Under the pieces are notes generated by a model. It saw nothing but the letters and a program-made list of their open reading frames with translations, did no database searches and was not told the origin of the DNA. From Gammaproteobacteria bacterium (GTDB taxonomy: Bacteria > Pseudomonadota > Gammaproteobacteria > Pseudomonadales > Azotimanducaceae): a stretch of DNA of 60,653 nt. How positions within the stretch are numbered: the stretch's first letter is position 1; every line of letters begins with the position of its first letter. The translations under genes were made by a program, and so were the position numbers. Positions 44,150 to 52,718 of the stretch are shown piece by piece. The stretch covers positions 84,179-144,831 of the forward strand of contig VXSY01000110.1 in NCBI GenBank assembly GCA_009837725.1, read 5' to 3'.

Positions 44150-44175
44150 GGGCGACGCATGCATCGCCCTTTTTT
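44150..44175 (+). terminator. Rho-independent-like terminator built on a palindromic repeat
   Basis: GGGCGA (44150-44155) pairs with TCGCCC (44164-44169) across CGCATGCA, immediately followed by six T. It lies 56 bases after the acyltransferase stop. The core belongs to the dispersed GGGCGA...TCGCCC repeat family, so a repeat seems to be serving as terminator. Confidence 0.65.
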
Positions 44176-44204
44176 AACGCAAGGCATCGCGTCGCCGCCG
44201 TGCA

Positions 44205-44226
44205 GGCGCGAGGCATGCCTCGCGCC
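44205..44226. repeat. Perfect 22-base palindrome
   Basis: GGCGCGAGGCA/TGCCTCGCGCC, a perfect palindrome 15 bases from the stop of the convergent TonB receptor gene. It may act as its transcript-end hairpin. Confidence 0.7.
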
Positions 44227-44240
44227 CTGGCGGCTTGGCT

Positions 44241-46826
44241 TTAGCGAACGTCCCAGCGCATTCGCAGATAGTAGAAGCCGCCGTTGAAACCCCACGGCGA
44301 GTTCTCTGGGTAGAGCAGCCCAGCCACCTCGCCCGCCGGGTTTTCGGTGGGATAGGTGTCGAGGGCGTTCTGGATGCCAACGAGAACCATCAGGTCTTCG
44401 GACACGTCGTAGGCCACTTCCAGGTCAAGCAGCGCGTCGGGGTCCGGATAGTAGGCGACCGAGCCATCGTTGGTGGGGGCGTCGTAGTACTCGCCGTAGT
44501 AGCGCACCCGCACCATGTACCGCCAATGCTCCTGCACGTGGTTCCAGGTGAGCATGAAGCGAGAGTCAGGGCGCCCGTTCTCGATCTGCAGGCGGCGGTT
44601 TTCGCTGGTGAACTGCGGGCTGAACTTGGTGAGGTCGATCTCCGAGAAGTTCGCCGCCAAGGTCAGCGTCGAGCTGCCGTTGCCGAACTCGAACGGCAAC
44701 GTCGCCACCAAGTCGATCCCGGAGGTCTCCACCGTTTGCTGGTTCGACAGGAACCGCACCGAGGTGAAGCTGGTCGCATCCGTCACGCCAGCCGCCAGCA
44801 GCGAGGAGATGTCCCCTGGCGTCAGGTTGAACCGGCTCGTGAAAGCGATTCGATCCTCGATCTCGATCTGGTAGTAGTCGACGGTCAGGTCGAGGTCGCC
44901 CACTGACGCTACCGCGCCAAGGGTGATGTTGACGGAAGTCTCCGGCGTCAACGCCTGGGCGCCCTTCTGCACCGCAATCGGATTGGTCGGCGGCAGCGTG
45001 GCGATGTCCGCGAGTTGCCCCATGTTGAATTCCGTCGTCACGTTGCGCAGGTTCGCCTGCCCCGCGGTCGGTACCCGGAAGCCGGTGCTGATCGCGCCCC
45101 GCAAGGCGAACTCCGGCACAAGCTCGAGTCGGGCCGCGAGCTTGCCGTCCAAGGTGCTGCCGAACTCGTTGTAGTTCTCGAACCGCGCCGCGGCGCCGAT
45201 GAGCAGCATTTCGGTAACGTTCGACTCGAGGTCGAGGTAGCCGGCATACGCCTTCACGGTGTTCTCGCCAGCATCGCCAGGCTGGAATCCGGGGAAGCCG
45301 TTGGAGCCGATGCCAAAGCCTTGGGCGGCGAGGGTCGGATCGATGAAGAACGAGTTCGGCTCGCCGTTCTCGATCTTGAAGGTCTCGTCCCGGTACTCAA
45401 GCCCCATCGCCACGTTGACGGCGCCGAACAGCCCGTCCACCTCAATCGGCTTCGAGAGGTCGTAATTCACCACCCGGTCGAACTCCGTGTACGCGCCGGC
45501 TTGATAGTGCGTGGGAATGTCGTTGCCGAGGCTCAGCAGTTGCGGATTGATGGTGTTGTAGATGTAGAACTGGGCATTGCTGCGTCCGGCCGAGGCGCTG
45601 AGATCCCAGAACCAGCCGCCGCTGGTTTCGCCGCGAAGGCCGCCGGTGATGCTGGTGTCGGCGATGAAGGCGCCGAATTGCGGAGTGAAGCCGCCCGGGA
45701 ACCTTTCGATCAGCGAGTAGCAGCCTGGGTCCCTGCGTACGGCGGTGAGGGCCTGGCGGTCCGGGCGGTTGTTCATGATTCTCACGACCGGACAGTTGTT
45801 GACGACGCCTTCCGGGTTGTCGCTCCAGTCGATGTCAGCCACCTTGACGGTGGGGTAGCCGTCCACCACGTCGCCGCGGAAAACGCCGCCGCGGGTGTGG
45901 GGATTCCGATAGTAGAAGCCGCCTTCCACCTGCCGTTCCGACCAATTGCCGAAGGCATACGCCTCGGCACCGCCGACATCCATGCCGAGGTTGCCGAAGA
46001 TCTTGAAATCGTCGGTGTAGCGCGGGGCGCCCCAAATCTGCGCCGCGGGCCGGCGCACGTCGATGTTGCCGGCACTGATGAGCCCCTGCGCGTCGGCGCG
46101 CTGCTCGCTGCGGCTGGTGGGGTCGGTCTCCTTCCACTCGAAGCTGAAGTTGGCAAAGCCGGCGTCCGTCATGGGCATGCCGATGTTGCCGGCGATGGTG
46201 ACGGCGTTGCCGTCGCCCATGTAGTGGTCGCCGTACTTGACGTCCAGCGTCGCGCCTTCGGTGTCCTCGCGGATGACGAAGTTCATGATGCCGGCGATGG
46301 CGTCGGAGCCGTATTGCGCCGAAGCGCCGTCCCTCAAGACCTCCAACCGATCGAGCGCAATGGCGGGAATCGCAGAGATGTCCGGTCCTTGCGAGCCACC
46401 GGAGATGCCGGAGCCAAGCAGCGCGATCACCGCAGCCCGATGCCGACGCTTGCCGTTGACCAGCACGAGGGTAGCGTCGGGGGCGAGACCGCGCAGCGTT
46501 GCCGGGCGGATGAACGTGGCGGCGTCGCTGATCGGTTCCTGGCTCACGTTGTAGGAAGGCACGAGGCTCGCCACCAGCGAATCCATATTGGAATCGCCTT
46601 GGGCAAAGTCGTTGCCGTCAATCACGTCCACGGGAACGGGCGAATCCGCTGCCGAACGGTCTCGCCGTCGGGAACCGACAACGGTGAGCTCCTCAACCAG
46701 GTTAGGGTCTGCTTGCTCCACCTGCGGCTCGGAGTCTTGGCCAACGGCTGGAGCCGCTAGCGCCACCGCGAGAACCAACGCCATCGGCACAGACGTGCCG
46801 AGCCCGTTAATGACTTTCCATTTCAT
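44241..46826 (-). CDS. TonB-dependent outer-membrane receptor
   Basis: 861-residue active-transport receptor powered by TonB. Signal peptide 'VPMALVLAVALAAPAVGQ', then a TonB-box-like 'EELTVVGSRRRDR', plug domain ('PVPVDVIDGNDFAQGD', 'LRGLAPDATLVLVNGKRRHR', 'EVLRDGASAQYGSDAIAGIM') and a long 22-stranded barrel ending 'GGFYYLRMRWDVR' with the aromatic-rich C-terminus. ATG 46826 has GGGGAGAG upstream. The plug style is that of receptors common in marine gammaproteobacteria for diverse organic substrates; no siderophore gene is nearby, so the ligand is unknown. Confidence 0.92.
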   Translation of the reverse strand: MKWKVINGLGTSVPMALVLAVALAAPAVGQDSEPQVEQADPNLVEELTVVGSRRRDRSAADSPVPVDVIDGNDFAQGDSNMDSLVASLVPSYNVSQEPISDAATFIRPATLRGLAPDATLVLVNGKRRHRAAVIALLGSGISGGSQGPDISAIPAIALDRLEVLRDGASAQYGSDAIAGIMNFVIREDTEGATLDVKYGDHYMGDGNAVTIAGNIGMPMTDAGFANFSFEWKETDPTSRSEQRADAQGLISAGNIDVRRPAAQIWGAPRYTDDFKIFGNLGMDVGGAEAYAFGNWSERQVEGGFYYRNPHTRGGVFRGDVVDGYPTVKVADIDWSDNPEGVVNNCPVVRIMNNRPDRQALTAVRRDPGCYSLIERFPGGFTPQFGAFIADTSITGGLRGETSGGWFWDLSASAGRSNAQFYIYNTINPQLLSLGNDIPTHYQAGAYTEFDRVVNYDLSKPIEVDGLFGAVNVAMGLEYRDETFKIENGEPNSFFIDPTLAAQGFGIGSNGFPGFQPGDAGENTVKAYAGYLDLESNVTEMLLIGAAARFENYNEFGSTLDGKLAARLELVPEFALRGAISTGFRVPTAGQANLRNVTTEFNMGQLADIATLPPTNPIAVQKGAQALTPETSVNITLGAVASVGDLDLTVDYYQIEIEDRIAFTSRFNLTPGDISSLLAAGVTDATSFTSVRFLSNQQTVETSGIDLVATLPFEFGNGSSTLTLAANFSEIDLTKFSPQFTSENRRLQIENGRPDSRFMLTWNHVQEHWRYMVRVRYYGEYYDAPTNDGSVAYYPDPDALLDLEVAYDVSEDLMVLVGIQNALDTYPTENPAGEVAGLLYPENSPWGFNGGFYYLRMRWDVR

Positions 46827-47059
46827 CTTCTCTCCCCAAAATGAAGCAGACTTGAGGCCACGCGCAACTATACGCCGCATCCACCACATGGCCAAGCGCC
46901 TCGCGCATGGAACCAATGCGGAACGAACCCGCGAAAGACACGCCACGCTACGCTTCTCGTCTAGGTTCCCTGTGACATTGATCCCCTATCCGTGCTGCTG
47001 CGTTTGTAAACCACTTGGAGTTGCTCGACACTCCGGTACAGCCATTTTGGAGAACAACC

Positions 47060-47464
47060 ATGCCGGATCTCGCAGCTCTCAACTGGTGCGCCATTATCGC
47101 GGCCACCGTTGCCGCCTTCGCTTTGGGCGGACTGTGGTACGGACCGATGTTTGGCAAGGCATGGCTGGTGGCGCTTGGCAAGGAGGAAGGCGACATCGAG
47201 CCGTCGCCAAGGCCGTTCGTGATCGCCGCCACCGCCACCCTCGTCACCTGCGTCGTGGTGGCCGCGCTGATGCAGTCACTGGGGCTGTCGGGGTTGCTGG
47301 CGGGTGCGGTGTTCGGCCTTGTCGTCGGCGCCGGCCTCATCATCACCGCCACCGCCACAGATAGCGCCTTCTGCCGCTCTAGCCTCAACCTGTGGCTGAT
47401 CCAGAGCGGCTACCACGTCGCCTACTGCGTGCTGATGGGCGGCATCATCGGAGTTTGGCAATAG
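47060..47464 (+). CDS. DUF1761 family membrane protein
   Basis: Small integral membrane protein of 134 residues with four hydrophobic segments ('LNWCAIIAATVAAFALGGLW', 'FVIAATATLVTCVVVAALMQ', 'GLLAGAVFGLVVGAGLIITA', 'SGYHVAYCVLMGGIIGVW'). 'LWYGPMFGKAWLVALGK' after the first helix is the DUF1761 signature. ATG 47060 has GGAGA eight bases upstream. Function of the family is unknown. Divergent from the TonB receptor and convergent with an LLM oxidoreductase gene. Confidence 0.8.
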   Translation: MPDLAALNWCAIIAATVAAFALGGLWYGPMFGKAWLVALGKEEGDIEPSPRPFVIAATATLVTCVVVAALMQSLGLSGLLAGAVFGLVVGAGLIITATATDSAFCRSSLNLWLIQSGYHVAYCVLMGGIIGVWQ

Positions 47465-47502
47465 CACCCATCCGCCCGCGGCATTATTGGCGGTGCCGGC
47501 AC

Positions 47503-47521
47503 GGGCGCCCATGCGTCGCCC
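47503..47521. repeat. Degenerate palindromic repeat
   Basis: GGGCGCCCATGCGTCGCCC, a decayed copy of the GGGCGACGCATGCGTCGCCC repeat, between convergent genes. Confidence 0.55.
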
Positions 47522-47535
47522 ATCTTGGCGTTCGC

Positions 47536-48567
47536 TCAACGGAACGCTGGCAAGACGTCTCTCGCGAAGCGGGCGGTGTAGTCGTCGGGACCGGTGGGTT
47601 CGGTGGGCATTGGGTGGGGCACCACGATGTCGATGCCGAGGTTCCAACTCTCGATCTCGCGCAGCTTGGCGATGATCGCGTCGGCATCGCCGTGCAGAGC
47701 GAAGGCGTCCACAGCGTCATCGCCGAGAAACGCAACCGCATCGCCCGCCGCTTCGAGGTCCCTCGCATGGTGGAAGTCGGGCCAGACGCGGCGCTTCAGT
47801 TCCGCCACCGACACGCCGTTCCAAGCGACCGCGCAGGTGTCGAACAGCATCGGCGAGTATTCGTAATAGCCGGCGGCGATTGCCCGGCCGATGCGACCGA
47901 CGCGGCCTGCAGCCTCCGCTGGCGACTCGCTGTCGGACACCAGCACCGTGTGGAAGACGCAGCCGATGCCAACGCTGGCAGGTTTTCGGCCCGCTTCCTC
48001 CGCCCCTTCCCGCACGAGACCCACCGCATGGACAAGGTTGGCTCGATGCACGCCCACGCGGATGAAGACGCCGTCCGCCACCGCGCCGGCCATGCGCAGC
48101 GTGCGCGGCCCGCCAGCGGCAATCCAGACCGGCACCGGTGCCGCATGGCGCAGGCGTGCGGGGCGCGCGGCGCCCACTTCCAACCGCTCGCCAGCCAAGA
48201 GCCGGCGGATCACCTGCACGGATTCGGCGAGCTCAGCCACTGTGGCCGGCTTGCGTCCCATCAGACGCACCGCCGTGTCCCCCACGCCGATGCCAAGCCA
48301 GACTCGCCCCGGTGCCAGTGCATCCACCGTGGCGATGGAGCCGGCGATTACCGCCGGCTGGCGCATGATCGGGTTCTCGATCAAAGGGCCAAGCCGGATG
48401 CGCGTCGTGTTTTGCAGCGCCGCCGCCAGCATGACGTATGGGTCCCGCGCGAGCAGCGGCGAGGAGGGGATGAAGCCATAATCCCATCCGAGCGACTCAA
48501 GCCTCCGCGCGTCCTCCGCAAACGCCGCTGGCGAGGTCATGTCGAGCCGGTTGAGACCGAAATGCAT
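47536..48567 (-). CDS. LLM-class flavin/F420-type oxidoreductase
   Basis: Luciferase-like monooxygenase superfamily TIM barrel, 343 residues. 'MHFGLNRLDM' begins the first strand; 'LAAALQNTTRIRLGPLIENP', 'AGSIATVDALAPGRVWLGIG' and 'PVWIAAGGPRTLRMAGAVAD' are core cofactor-pocket segments. The pattern is closer to F420/TIGR03619-like members than to bacterial luciferase, but the cofactor cannot be assigned by eye. ATG 48567 is chosen because it starts the barrel; the frame extends upstream without a credible start. It is divergent from the glycosyltransferase gene, 78 bases away. Confidence 0.85.
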   Translation of the reverse strand: MHFGLNRLDMTSPAAFAEDARRLESLGWDYGFIPSSPLLARDPYVMLAAALQNTTRIRLGPLIENPIMRQPAVIAGSIATVDALAPGRVWLGIGVGDTAVRLMGRKPATVAELAESVQVIRRLLAGERLEVGAARPARLRHAAPVPVWIAAGGPRTLRMAGAVADGVFIRVGVHRANLVHAVGLVREGAEEAGRKPASVGIGCVFHTVLVSDSESPAEAAGRVGRIGRAIAAGYYEYSPMLFDTCAVAWNGVSVAELKRRVWPDFHHARDLEAAGDAVAFLGDDAVDAFALHGDADAIIAKLREIESWNLGIDIVVPHPMPTEPTGPDDYTARFARDVLPAFR

Positions 48568-48645
48568 GGGGTGCGATGCTTGGCGGATGAGCCCCCACCA
48601 TAGCAGGCGGCCCCCCACCAACGGGCTCCGCCGGTGCATCGCCAC

Positions 48646-49782
48646 ATGAAAGTGGTGCAGGTTTTGCCGGCATTGCAAGGCGGCGGGGTCGAACGTGGCA
48701 CTTTGGAAATCGCGGGTGCGCTGGTAGCCGGCGGGCACGAGTCACTGGTGCTTTCCGCCGGGGGCCGGATGGTGGCGGAGCTTGAGAGGTCCGGGAGTCG
48801 CCACGTCACCTGGCCCTTGGGGCGGAAGCATCCAGCCGTGGCCCTGGAAGTGCGGCGGCTGCGACGCTGGCTGGCGCGCGCGCGACCCGACATCCTCCAC
48901 GTTCGTTCCCGGGTGCCGGCATGGCTCTGCTGGCTGGCGTGGCGGCGGATGGCGCAGGGCCAACGTCCCCGCTTCGTCACCACCCTCCATGGGCTGCACT
49001 CCGTCAGCCCGTTCAGCGCGGTCATGGCGCGGGGCGAACGGGTGATTGTGGTGTCGGATACGGCCAAGCGCTATCTGCTCGACAATTACGTCCGCCCCGG
49101 CGCCCCGGCGCTGCGACGCACCCGGCTGACGATGGACCGCGTGCAACGCATCTACCGAGGCATCGACCCGAGTCGCTACCATCGCGGCTACCGCCCGTGC
49201 GACGGATGGCTTGCGGACTGGCAGCGGGACTTTCCGATCCTGCAGGGGCGCCGCATGGTGCTGCTGTCGGGACGCCTGACGCGCCTCAAGGGGCACGAGG
49301 ACTTCCCGATCCTCATGGAGCATCTGTGCGAACGGCACCCCGACGCCATCGGCGTGGTGGTGGGTGGCGAAGAAGAGCGGAGCCGTGCCTATGCGGCATC
49401 GATTCGCGACGCCTCGCCCGGCATCGTTTTCACCGGCCACCGCACCGATCTGCGTGAAATCATGGCCGCTGCAAGCGCTGTAGTGTCGTTGTCGAACCGG
49501 CCGGAGTCCTTTGGTCGGGTGGCGCTCGAGGCGCTGTCGCTGGGCGTGCCTGTGGTGGGCTATGACCACGGCGGCGTGGCGGAAATCCTCGAGCAGGTGT
49601 TCCCTGAGGGACGCGTGCCGACTGGTCGCCCGGCCGAAGCGGCGAACCGACTCGCTTCCATGTTCGATGACGAAGCCGGTGCCAGGTCGCGCATTCGTGA
49701 CCACGATTTCACGTTGCAGCGTATGTGCAGGCAGACGCTGGCGCTGTATGAGGAACTGGCGGCAAACGCATGGAAGCGCTGA
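48646..49782 (+). CDS. GT4-family glycosyltransferase
   Basis: 378-residue GT-B glycosyltransferase. The N-terminal 'VVQVLPALQGGGVERGTLEI' carries the glycine-rich acceptor loop; the C-terminal half has 'MVLLSGRLTRLKGHEDFPIL', 'GIVFTGHRTDLREIMAAASA' and the donor-binding 'RPESFGRVALEALSLGVPVV' with the EX7E pattern. It resembles glycosyltransferases acting on LPS core or exopolysaccharide. ATG 48646 is preferred; GTG 48634 is in frame. The next gene starts 13 bases before this one ends, so the two are coupled. Confidence 0.88.
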   Translation: MKVVQVLPALQGGGVERGTLEIAGALVAGGHESLVLSAGGRMVAELERSGSRHVTWPLGRKHPAVALEVRRLRRWLARARPDILHVRSRVPAWLCWLAWRRMAQGQRPRFVTTLHGLHSVSPFSAVMARGERVIVVSDTAKRYLLDNYVRPGAPALRRTRLTMDRVQRIYRGIDPSRYHRGYRPCDGWLADWQRDFPILQGRRMVLLSGRLTRLKGHEDFPILMEHLCERHPDAIGVVVGGEEERSRAYAASIRDASPGIVFTGHRTDLREIMAAASAVVSLSNRPESFGRVALEALSLGVPVVGYDHGGVAEILEQVFPEGRVPTGRPAEAANRLASMFDDEAGARSRIRDHDFTLQRMCRQTLALYEELAANAWKR

Positions 49783-50588
49783 TCGGCCTTGGGGTGCTGG
49801 GCCTCGCCTTGGCGGCGGTGTCCCTTCGCTTTGCCTGGTGGCGGCCTCGGGTACCCGAAGAATGCCCCCGTGTGCTGATGTACCACATGGTGCGAGAGGC
49901 CATTCCCGGCGCCAGGTTCAACAAGCTGCGCGTGCCTCCGGTGATGTTCGCCAGGCAGGTCGCATGGCTGAGGGAAAACGGCTGGCACTTCGCCTTCCTT
50001 TCGGAACTGGGGCAGGACGATTTGCCGCCGAAGACGGTCGCCATCACCTTCGACGACGGCTACCGGGACAACCTCTTGGCGGCGCAACCAATCCTGGCGC
50101 AACATGGCGCCAAGGCAACGCTGTTTCTGGTGATGGATCGTCACGACGTGGACTGGTCCGTGGCGCGCAAGGCGCATCACGACGAAGGCGAGCTCATGCA
50201 CGAAGAGAAGCTGAGCGATCCGGAAGTCATGCAGATGCTCGCGTCGGGGCTGTGGGAGATCGGCGCCCACTCGGTCAGCCACTCGCCGCTGCCTGCCTTG
50301 GACCGGGGCCGCAAGCGCGCCGAGATCGTTGGCGGGCGCGAGGCACTCGAGGGCAAGTTCAGCGTGCGCGTGCAATCGTTCGCCTATCCTTTTGGCCTCT
50401 TCGACGAGCAGGATGTGGCGTTGGTGGGCGAGGCTGGCTACGCCTTCGCCGTCACCACCGAACCCGGCATCAGCCGCGATCTCAAGGCCGAGGCACTGCG
50501 CCTGAAGCGCGTCAAGGTAAGTGGGGTCGAAGGCATGTTCGCCTTCCGGCTGCGGATGTCCACAGGTCATCGTGGCGCGAAGGGGTAG
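49770..50588 (+). CDS. Polysaccharide deacetylase (NodB-like, CE4)
   Basis: 272-residue protein with an N-terminal membrane anchor ('LIGLGVLGLALAAVSLRFAW') and a CE4 catalytic domain: motif 1 'VAITFDDGYRDNLL' with the Asp-Asp pair, motif 2 'GAHSVSHSPLPAL' with the metal-binding His residues, and motif 3-like 'SFAYPFGLFDEQ'. It would remove N-acetyl groups from an envelope glycan on the periplasmic face. It overlaps the glycosyltransferase gene by 13 bases, suggesting the two act on the same polysaccharide or core sugar. Confidence 0.87.
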   Translation: MEALIGLGVLGLALAAVSLRFAWWRPRVPEECPRVLMYHMVREAIPGARFNKLRVPPVMFARQVAWLRENGWHFAFLSELGQDDLPPKTVAITFDDGYRDNLLAAQPILAQHGAKATLFLVMDRHDVDWSVARKAHHDEGELMHEEKLSDPEVMQMLASGLWEIGAHSVSHSPLPALDRGRKRAEIVGGREALEGKFSVRVQSFAYPFGLFDEQDVALVGEAGYAFAVTTEPGISRDLKAEALRLKRVKVSGVEGMFAFRLRMSTGHRGAKG

Positions 50589-50604
50589 CGACTTGCCGAG
50601 CCGC

Positions 50605-50790
50605 ATGTTTTGGAGTTGCCACCCCGGCAGGGCCCGTCTCGCGGGGAGGTGGCTGGTTGCACCTTTTGGCCCTTGGTCTCTTCGCCTTCGGCGCGAGGAG
50701 CGTGATGGGACGTCGCTTCGAGGCGCGTCACACCGCGCCATCCGGCCGGCACGTTGGTGTTGGCTCGACTTCGAGACACATCCTCGGCCT
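50605..50790 (+). repeat. Compound intergenic repeat (uninterrupted copy)
   Basis: Contains TGGAGTTGCCACCC, GGCCCGTCTCGCGGGG, CCCTTGGTCTCTTCGCCTTC and GGCACGTTGGTGTTGGCTCG in order. All recur inverted at 14240-14825, where the last block is separated from the others by about 400 bases of extra repeats. It occupies the gap between the deacetylase and DUF3108 genes. Confidence 0.65.
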
Positions 50791-50796
50791 ATCAGC

Positions 50797-51624
50797 ATGT
50801 TCCGCTCAAGGCCCCCGCCCCTCGCCAAAATGACTCTGCTGGCCGTTGCCCTGCTGGCGCCGATGGCGGCGGCCAAGAACCTGCACTACGACGCCCGCGT
50901 CGGCTGGTTTGACGCTGGCGCCATCAACATCACCTTCGCGCAGGATGGGGACCATTACGAGCTGTCCGGATCGGTGCGCGTGCGGGGCGCCATCGCCAAG
51001 CTCGTGCGCTGGCGAGGCTGGTTTGCGGCAACCGGGGAGTTCGACGGCGATTGGCCCCGCACCGACGCATACCTCCTGATGGAGGAAAACCGGGGCGAGC
51101 GCGAGGTGTTGCTGTCGCGCGGCGGTCGCACCGTGTTGCATGGCAGCCACCGCGACTCCGAGGAACTCGAAGGTCCCCCCGGCTCGGACATCATGTCGGT
51201 GCTTTTTCTGGCCCCGCACTGCCTCGACGGCGCGGTGGTTCACGACGGCGAGGACCCCTATCGCATCCGCCTACGCGACGCAGCACCCGTTCAGATCAAG
51301 CAGCCTCAGCCTTGGTATTCGGGTGCGGGATTGCGCTGCGACTACGACTTTCGCTATCGCGACGGCAGCACCCGCCGGGTATCGCTTTGGGTGGCCGATG
51401 TGCAGGGCGAGCCGTGGCCGGTTCGCATTCGCGTGCGCGTGCCGCTAAGGCCTGACGGCCTCTTGCGGTTGCGCGTCGATGCCGACGGCGGTGATGATGC
51501 GGCGTCATCAGTCACACCGTTGCCACGACAAGGCAAGGCGCTTTTGATGTTACATACGCACCGCCGCCTCGACATGGCGACGCGTGACGTGCCGCGTCAC
51601 CATCCGTTTAGCCCCTCCGGCTGA
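50797..51624 (+). CDS. DUF3108 family exported protein
   Basis: 275-residue protein with a signal peptide ('MTLLAVALLAPMAAA') and a DUF3108 beta-rich body: 'LHYDARVGWFDAGAINITF', 'HYELSGSVRVRGAIAKLVRW', 'DIMSVLFLAPH', 'LRCDYDFRYRDGS' and 'VSLWVADVQGEPWPVRIRVR'. The family is periplasmic, of unknown function, and often lies near envelope or polysaccharide genes, as here. ATG 50797 or 50830 is possible; the latter gives the shorter, cleaner signal. Its stop lies 10 bases before the next gene. Confidence 0.78.
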   Translation: MFRSRPPPLAKMTLLAVALLAPMAAAKNLHYDARVGWFDAGAINITFAQDGDHYELSGSVRVRGAIAKLVRWRGWFAATGEFDGDWPRTDAYLLMEENRGEREVLLSRGGRTVLHGSHRDSEELEGPPGSDIMSVLFLAPHCLDGAVVHDGEDPYRIRLRDAAPVQIKQPQPWYSGAGLRCDYDFRYRDGSTRRVSLWVADVQGEPWPVRIRVRVPLRPDGLLRLRVDADGGDDAASSVTPLPRQGKALLMLHTHRRLDMATRDVPRHHPFSPSG

Positions 51625-51634
51625 AGGCTCCCCC

Positions 51635-52630
51635 ATGAAGCTCGGTGTTCTCGACCAATCCCCCATCGCCCGAGGCGAAGACGCGGCGCAGGCGCTCGCG
51701 AACACCACCGCCCTCGCCCGCCGCTGCGACGAACTCGGCTACCACCGCTATTGGGTGGCGGAACACCATGCCTCCGATTCCCTCGCCAGTTCCTCGCCGG
51801 AAATCCTCATCACCCGTCTCGCCGGCGAGACCAAACGCATTCGCGTCGGTTCCGGTGGCGTGATGCTGTCGCACTACTCGCCGTTCAAGGTAGCGGAGAA
51901 CTTCCGCTTGCTGGAGACGCTCTATCCCGGCCGGATCGACCTCGGCATCGGTCGGGCACCCGGCAGCGACGGCCTCACGGCGGCGGCCTTGGCCTACGGC
52001 AACACCCTCGGCATCGAGTACTACCCTGCCAAGGTGAAGGACATGATCGCCTGGGTGACCGACAGCAAGCCGCTGACGCCAGCATTTCAGAAACTGAAGG
52101 TGACCCCCCGCCCCGCCACGGTGCCGGAGGTGTGGATGCTCGGTTCGAGCTTCGACAGCGCCGATTATGCAGCCCGATTCGGCCTCGCCTTCTCCTTCGC
52201 CCACTTCATCGCCCCGGAACCTACCGTGCGCGCCATGCAGCGCTACCGGGAGACGTTCCAAGCGGAGCATCTCGCGAAGCCGCAAGCTTCCGTCGGCGTC
52301 TTTGCCATTGCATGTGAGGACGAGGAACAGGCGGAACTCTTCCTCAAGATCCGCGAACTGCAGCGCATCCGCCGCGATCAGGGCCGTCACGGCCCGCCGC
52401 CGACGCCCGAAGAGGCCGCGTCCTATCCGTTTTCGGAAGAACAGCTTGCCGCAGGGCGCAGTCGCCGCTCGCGCCAAATCGTCGGCACGCCAGCCGTGGT
52501 GAAGCAGGAGATCGAGGCGCTAGCTGCCGAATGCGGCGCCGACGAGGCGATCGTCCTCACCATCACGCCGACTTTCGCCGATCGCCTGCGCTCCTACGAA
52601 CTGTTGGCCGAAGCGTTTGGGCTTGGGTAG
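51635..52630 (+). CDS. LLM-class flavin-dependent oxidoreductase (MsnO8/YhbW-like)
   Basis: 331-residue luciferase-like oxidoreductase of the single-component alkanal-monooxygenase-like group. Signatures: 'LGVLDQSPIARGEDAAQAL', 'YHRYWVAEHHASDSLASSSP', 'RVGSGGVMLSHYSPFKVAEN' and 'GRIDLGIGRAPGSD', all typical of MsnO8/YhbW proteins. ATG 51635 follows GAAGG at seven bases. It is not closely related to the other LLM gene in this window. Substrate unknown. Confidence 0.9.
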   Translation: MKLGVLDQSPIARGEDAAQALANTTALARRCDELGYHRYWVAEHHASDSLASSSPEILITRLAGETKRIRVGSGGVMLSHYSPFKVAENFRLLETLYPGRIDLGIGRAPGSDGLTAAALAYGNTLGIEYYPAKVKDMIAWVTDSKPLTPAFQKLKVTPRPATVPEVWMLGSSFDSADYAARFGLAFSFAHFIAPEPTVRAMQRYRETFQAEHLAKPQASVGVFAIACEDEEQAELFLKIRELQRIRRDQGRHGPPPTPEEAASYPFSEEQLAAGRSRRSRQIVGTPAVVKQEIEALAAECGADEAIVLTITPTFADRLRSYELLAEAFGLG

Positions 52631-52718
52631 CTGACCCGAGCCAGCGCCCCACGGAGTCCTGTCCCACCGCACGTTGGCCGGAACGTCTGATTCGGCACCT
52701 TGGCTTGAGATCAATCCT

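Noticed and set aside
44205-44226. Phage attachment site
   Set aside because: Perfect palindrome, but no integrase, tRNA end or prophage gene is nearby; it fits the repeat family better.
45015-46760. 581-codon open frame antisense to the TonB receptor
   Set aside because: No recognisable domains, no ribosome site, and complete overlap with a well-supported receptor gene.
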